DNA of 64,000 nt from assembly GCA_012934845.2 (NCBI GenBank), contig WNNJ02000632.1, positions 1 to 64,000 of the forward strand, given 5' to 3'. This document shows, one piece after another, positions 62,721 through 64,000 of this stretch. A model generated the notes under the pieces. It saw nothing but the letters and a program-made list of their open reading frames with translations. It had not been told where the DNA came from and searched no databases. The position numbers and the translations under genes are program-made. The first letter of the stretch is position 1. The number at the start of each line of letters is the position of its first letter. This DNA comes from Pomphorhynchus laevis. Taxonomy: Eukaryota > Acanthocephala > Palaeacanthocephala > Echinorhynchida > Pomphorhynchidae.

Positions 62721-64000
62721 TTTGATATTACTACTATTTGGATTACAACTACTACTTGAATTACTACTATTTACGATTCGAGTGCGCCGTTGACAAGTTG
62801 TCAGAAAATTGTCAACAATGCCGAAAGAGAAGCCTGCCTATGAGGCAAAGTGCTGATCATGCAATGGTCCCAACTCCAAGTGTAAGGGATGCAAATGTGT
62901 AAAATCTACGAAGTGTTGCGTGAACTGTTCAGCGTTCGAATGTTCAAATAGACGTCACTCCAGCTTGCGGATAGTTGGATCAGCATTATCCTCATCAACA
63001 CTTTATTCAGCACCAAGCACCACAAATCGTGATCGTGAGGTTGCCCAACGTTCCTAGTCTGCCCTGAATGGACGTGTTGTCCACGCAAATGCCAGGTCAA
63101 ATGAGGAGATGTCGATTGCGGTCAATCATGATCGACCAGTTTCCGCTTTGATGGAGTTATCGCCTCTGGACCCTGATATGTTATATGAATCAGCTATCTA
63201 ATGGCGACCCAATTTGTTGTTCCTGCCCAAATGTACAGCTAGCAATCGTTTCATTGAGAAGCTAGCTTCCTTTTATTCAATGAGCGGACAGTCTCACCAC
63301 CAACATCTCAATTTGTTGAAGGTTGTAGCAGTATTCTCTCAAGTCGTCCTCCAACGTATTCCTTCTAGGAAAATTTCGTTGATCCGTCAAACACTGGAAC
63401 GCCGCCTAAATCTGTGGCAACAGTCTCGGTTTCGAGAGTTATTCGACAAATCGCTTTACTTACAATATACTCTTAATTACCGCAAGCCAAAATTCAGTAA
63501 TTATGATTGGAAAAGAAATTACATTAATCTCATGAAAAGAGGAATGATTAGTGCAGGGATGCATGTCATGGAGGAGGAGAATGCTTTAGGTGCCTTGAAA
63601 TTTGATTCGATGATGGGTTCAAAAAGTGTAAGGGATATTCAACAAGATTTGCATCCAAAAGCTGTTCAAGCTCATACTGAGGCTTTACTGTCGCAGCCAT
63701 TAACCAATGTGGTCTTTCACCATCCAGTCCCTTTCGATGTACTCAACGAAGAGCACATTATAGAGGCATGCAAACGTACAAAGGGCAGCGCAGGACCGTC
63801 TGGGATTGACTCGGTTCTATTGATACATATGCTTACCAGATTCGGACCTGCGTCGAGCTCGCTTGCTATGGCTTTGTCGAGTTTTGGAAGGTGTTTGGCT
63901 ACTGAGCGGATGGCTCCCAACTCGCTCGACGCGTTCATTGCATGCAGATTGGTGACTATTGGGAAGCGTTGTGGTGGAATTCGGCCAATAGGGGTCTGTG
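62721..64000 (+). mobile_element. R2-like RLE LINE, copy E, cut by the window edge
   Basis: ATG at 62818; N-terminal and first RT regions run off the right edge. The leader contains ATTACTACTATTT repeats (62728-62775). Two or more stops (62854, 63059, 63200) interrupt the N-terminal region. Confidence 0.88.
62818..64000 (+). pseudogene. R2-like LINE N-terminus and RT start (copy E)
   Basis: MPKEKPAYEAKC, stop, SCNGPNSKCKGCKCVKSTKCCVNC is the cysteine-rich block. Then come LLKVVAVFSQVVLQRIPSRKISLIRQTLERRLNLWQQ, LHPKAVQAHTEALLSQPL, RTKGSAGPSGIDSVLLIHML, and IGKRCGGIRPIGV at the edge. From about 63203 to the end the frame is open. Confidence 0.85.

Overview
This is invertebrate-type animal nuclear DNA, AT-rich and dominated by transposable elements. 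The only host coding sequence I can support is one exon of a furin/kexin-type proprotein convertase near the left end (1490-1662, + strand). Everything to its right is mobile-element sequence, tandem repeats or unassigned AT-rich DNA. The phylum cannot be fixed from the sequence. The mix of CR1/L2-like and flatworm-like LINEs, RLE-type LINEs, Penelope-like elements (PLEs), a Gypsy fossil, a Tc1-like transposon and a MULE fragment fits an invertebrate.

Layout. 1-2760: a hammerhead-like relic, AT-rich intron-like DNA, the convertase exon between two copies of a local repeat, and a 14-bp minisatellite. 2770-12010: fragments of an RLE-type LINE (family D), of two related CR1/L2-like LINEs (A and B), a hairpin cluster, and a flatworm-like LINE (C) present as a long + copy plus an inverted copy of its 3' end (arms about 1.07 kb). 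12310-16135: a long LINE-B copy. 16720-28460: an older LINE (F-like, minus strand) split by a Gypsy-class LTR fossil (17467-27828, 5-bp target duplication CAAAC). That fossil itself carries a 5'-truncated PLE (with LINE fragment G inside it), a full-length LINE-A and a PLE tail. 28500-33428: LINE-B with a long tandem-repeat leader and an inserted PLE tail. 33430-36650: a minus-strand LINE (family F, ORF1 and APE endonuclease) interrupted by a 1.56-kb Tc1-like transposon with TA target duplication. 36790-41870: a young truncated LINE-A, degraded RLE LINEs (E, D), a PLE scrap and a MULE transposase fragment. 41900-59720: a nested district in which four copies (A-D) of an R2-like RLE LINE with an N-terminal cysteine-rich domain alternate with PLE pieces. 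Copy D keeps a 1006-residue open frame. 59800-64000: another degraded RLE LINE (E), two orphan 3' tails, and a fifth R2-like copy running off the right edge.

The main signals are these. The R2-like LINEs sit repeatedly in PLE sequence, with junctions recurring at the same two PLE positions. The PLE appears to carry its GIY-YIG endonuclease upstream of the RT, and its 3' tail holds a pseudoknot. LINEs A and B have tandem-monomer leaders that share sequence modules with an unrelated RLE LINE. LINE 3' hairpins show a compensatory base-pair change. The Tc1-like element has inverted ends built of 22-bp tandem units. Family names rest on motif reading only; no database search was run.
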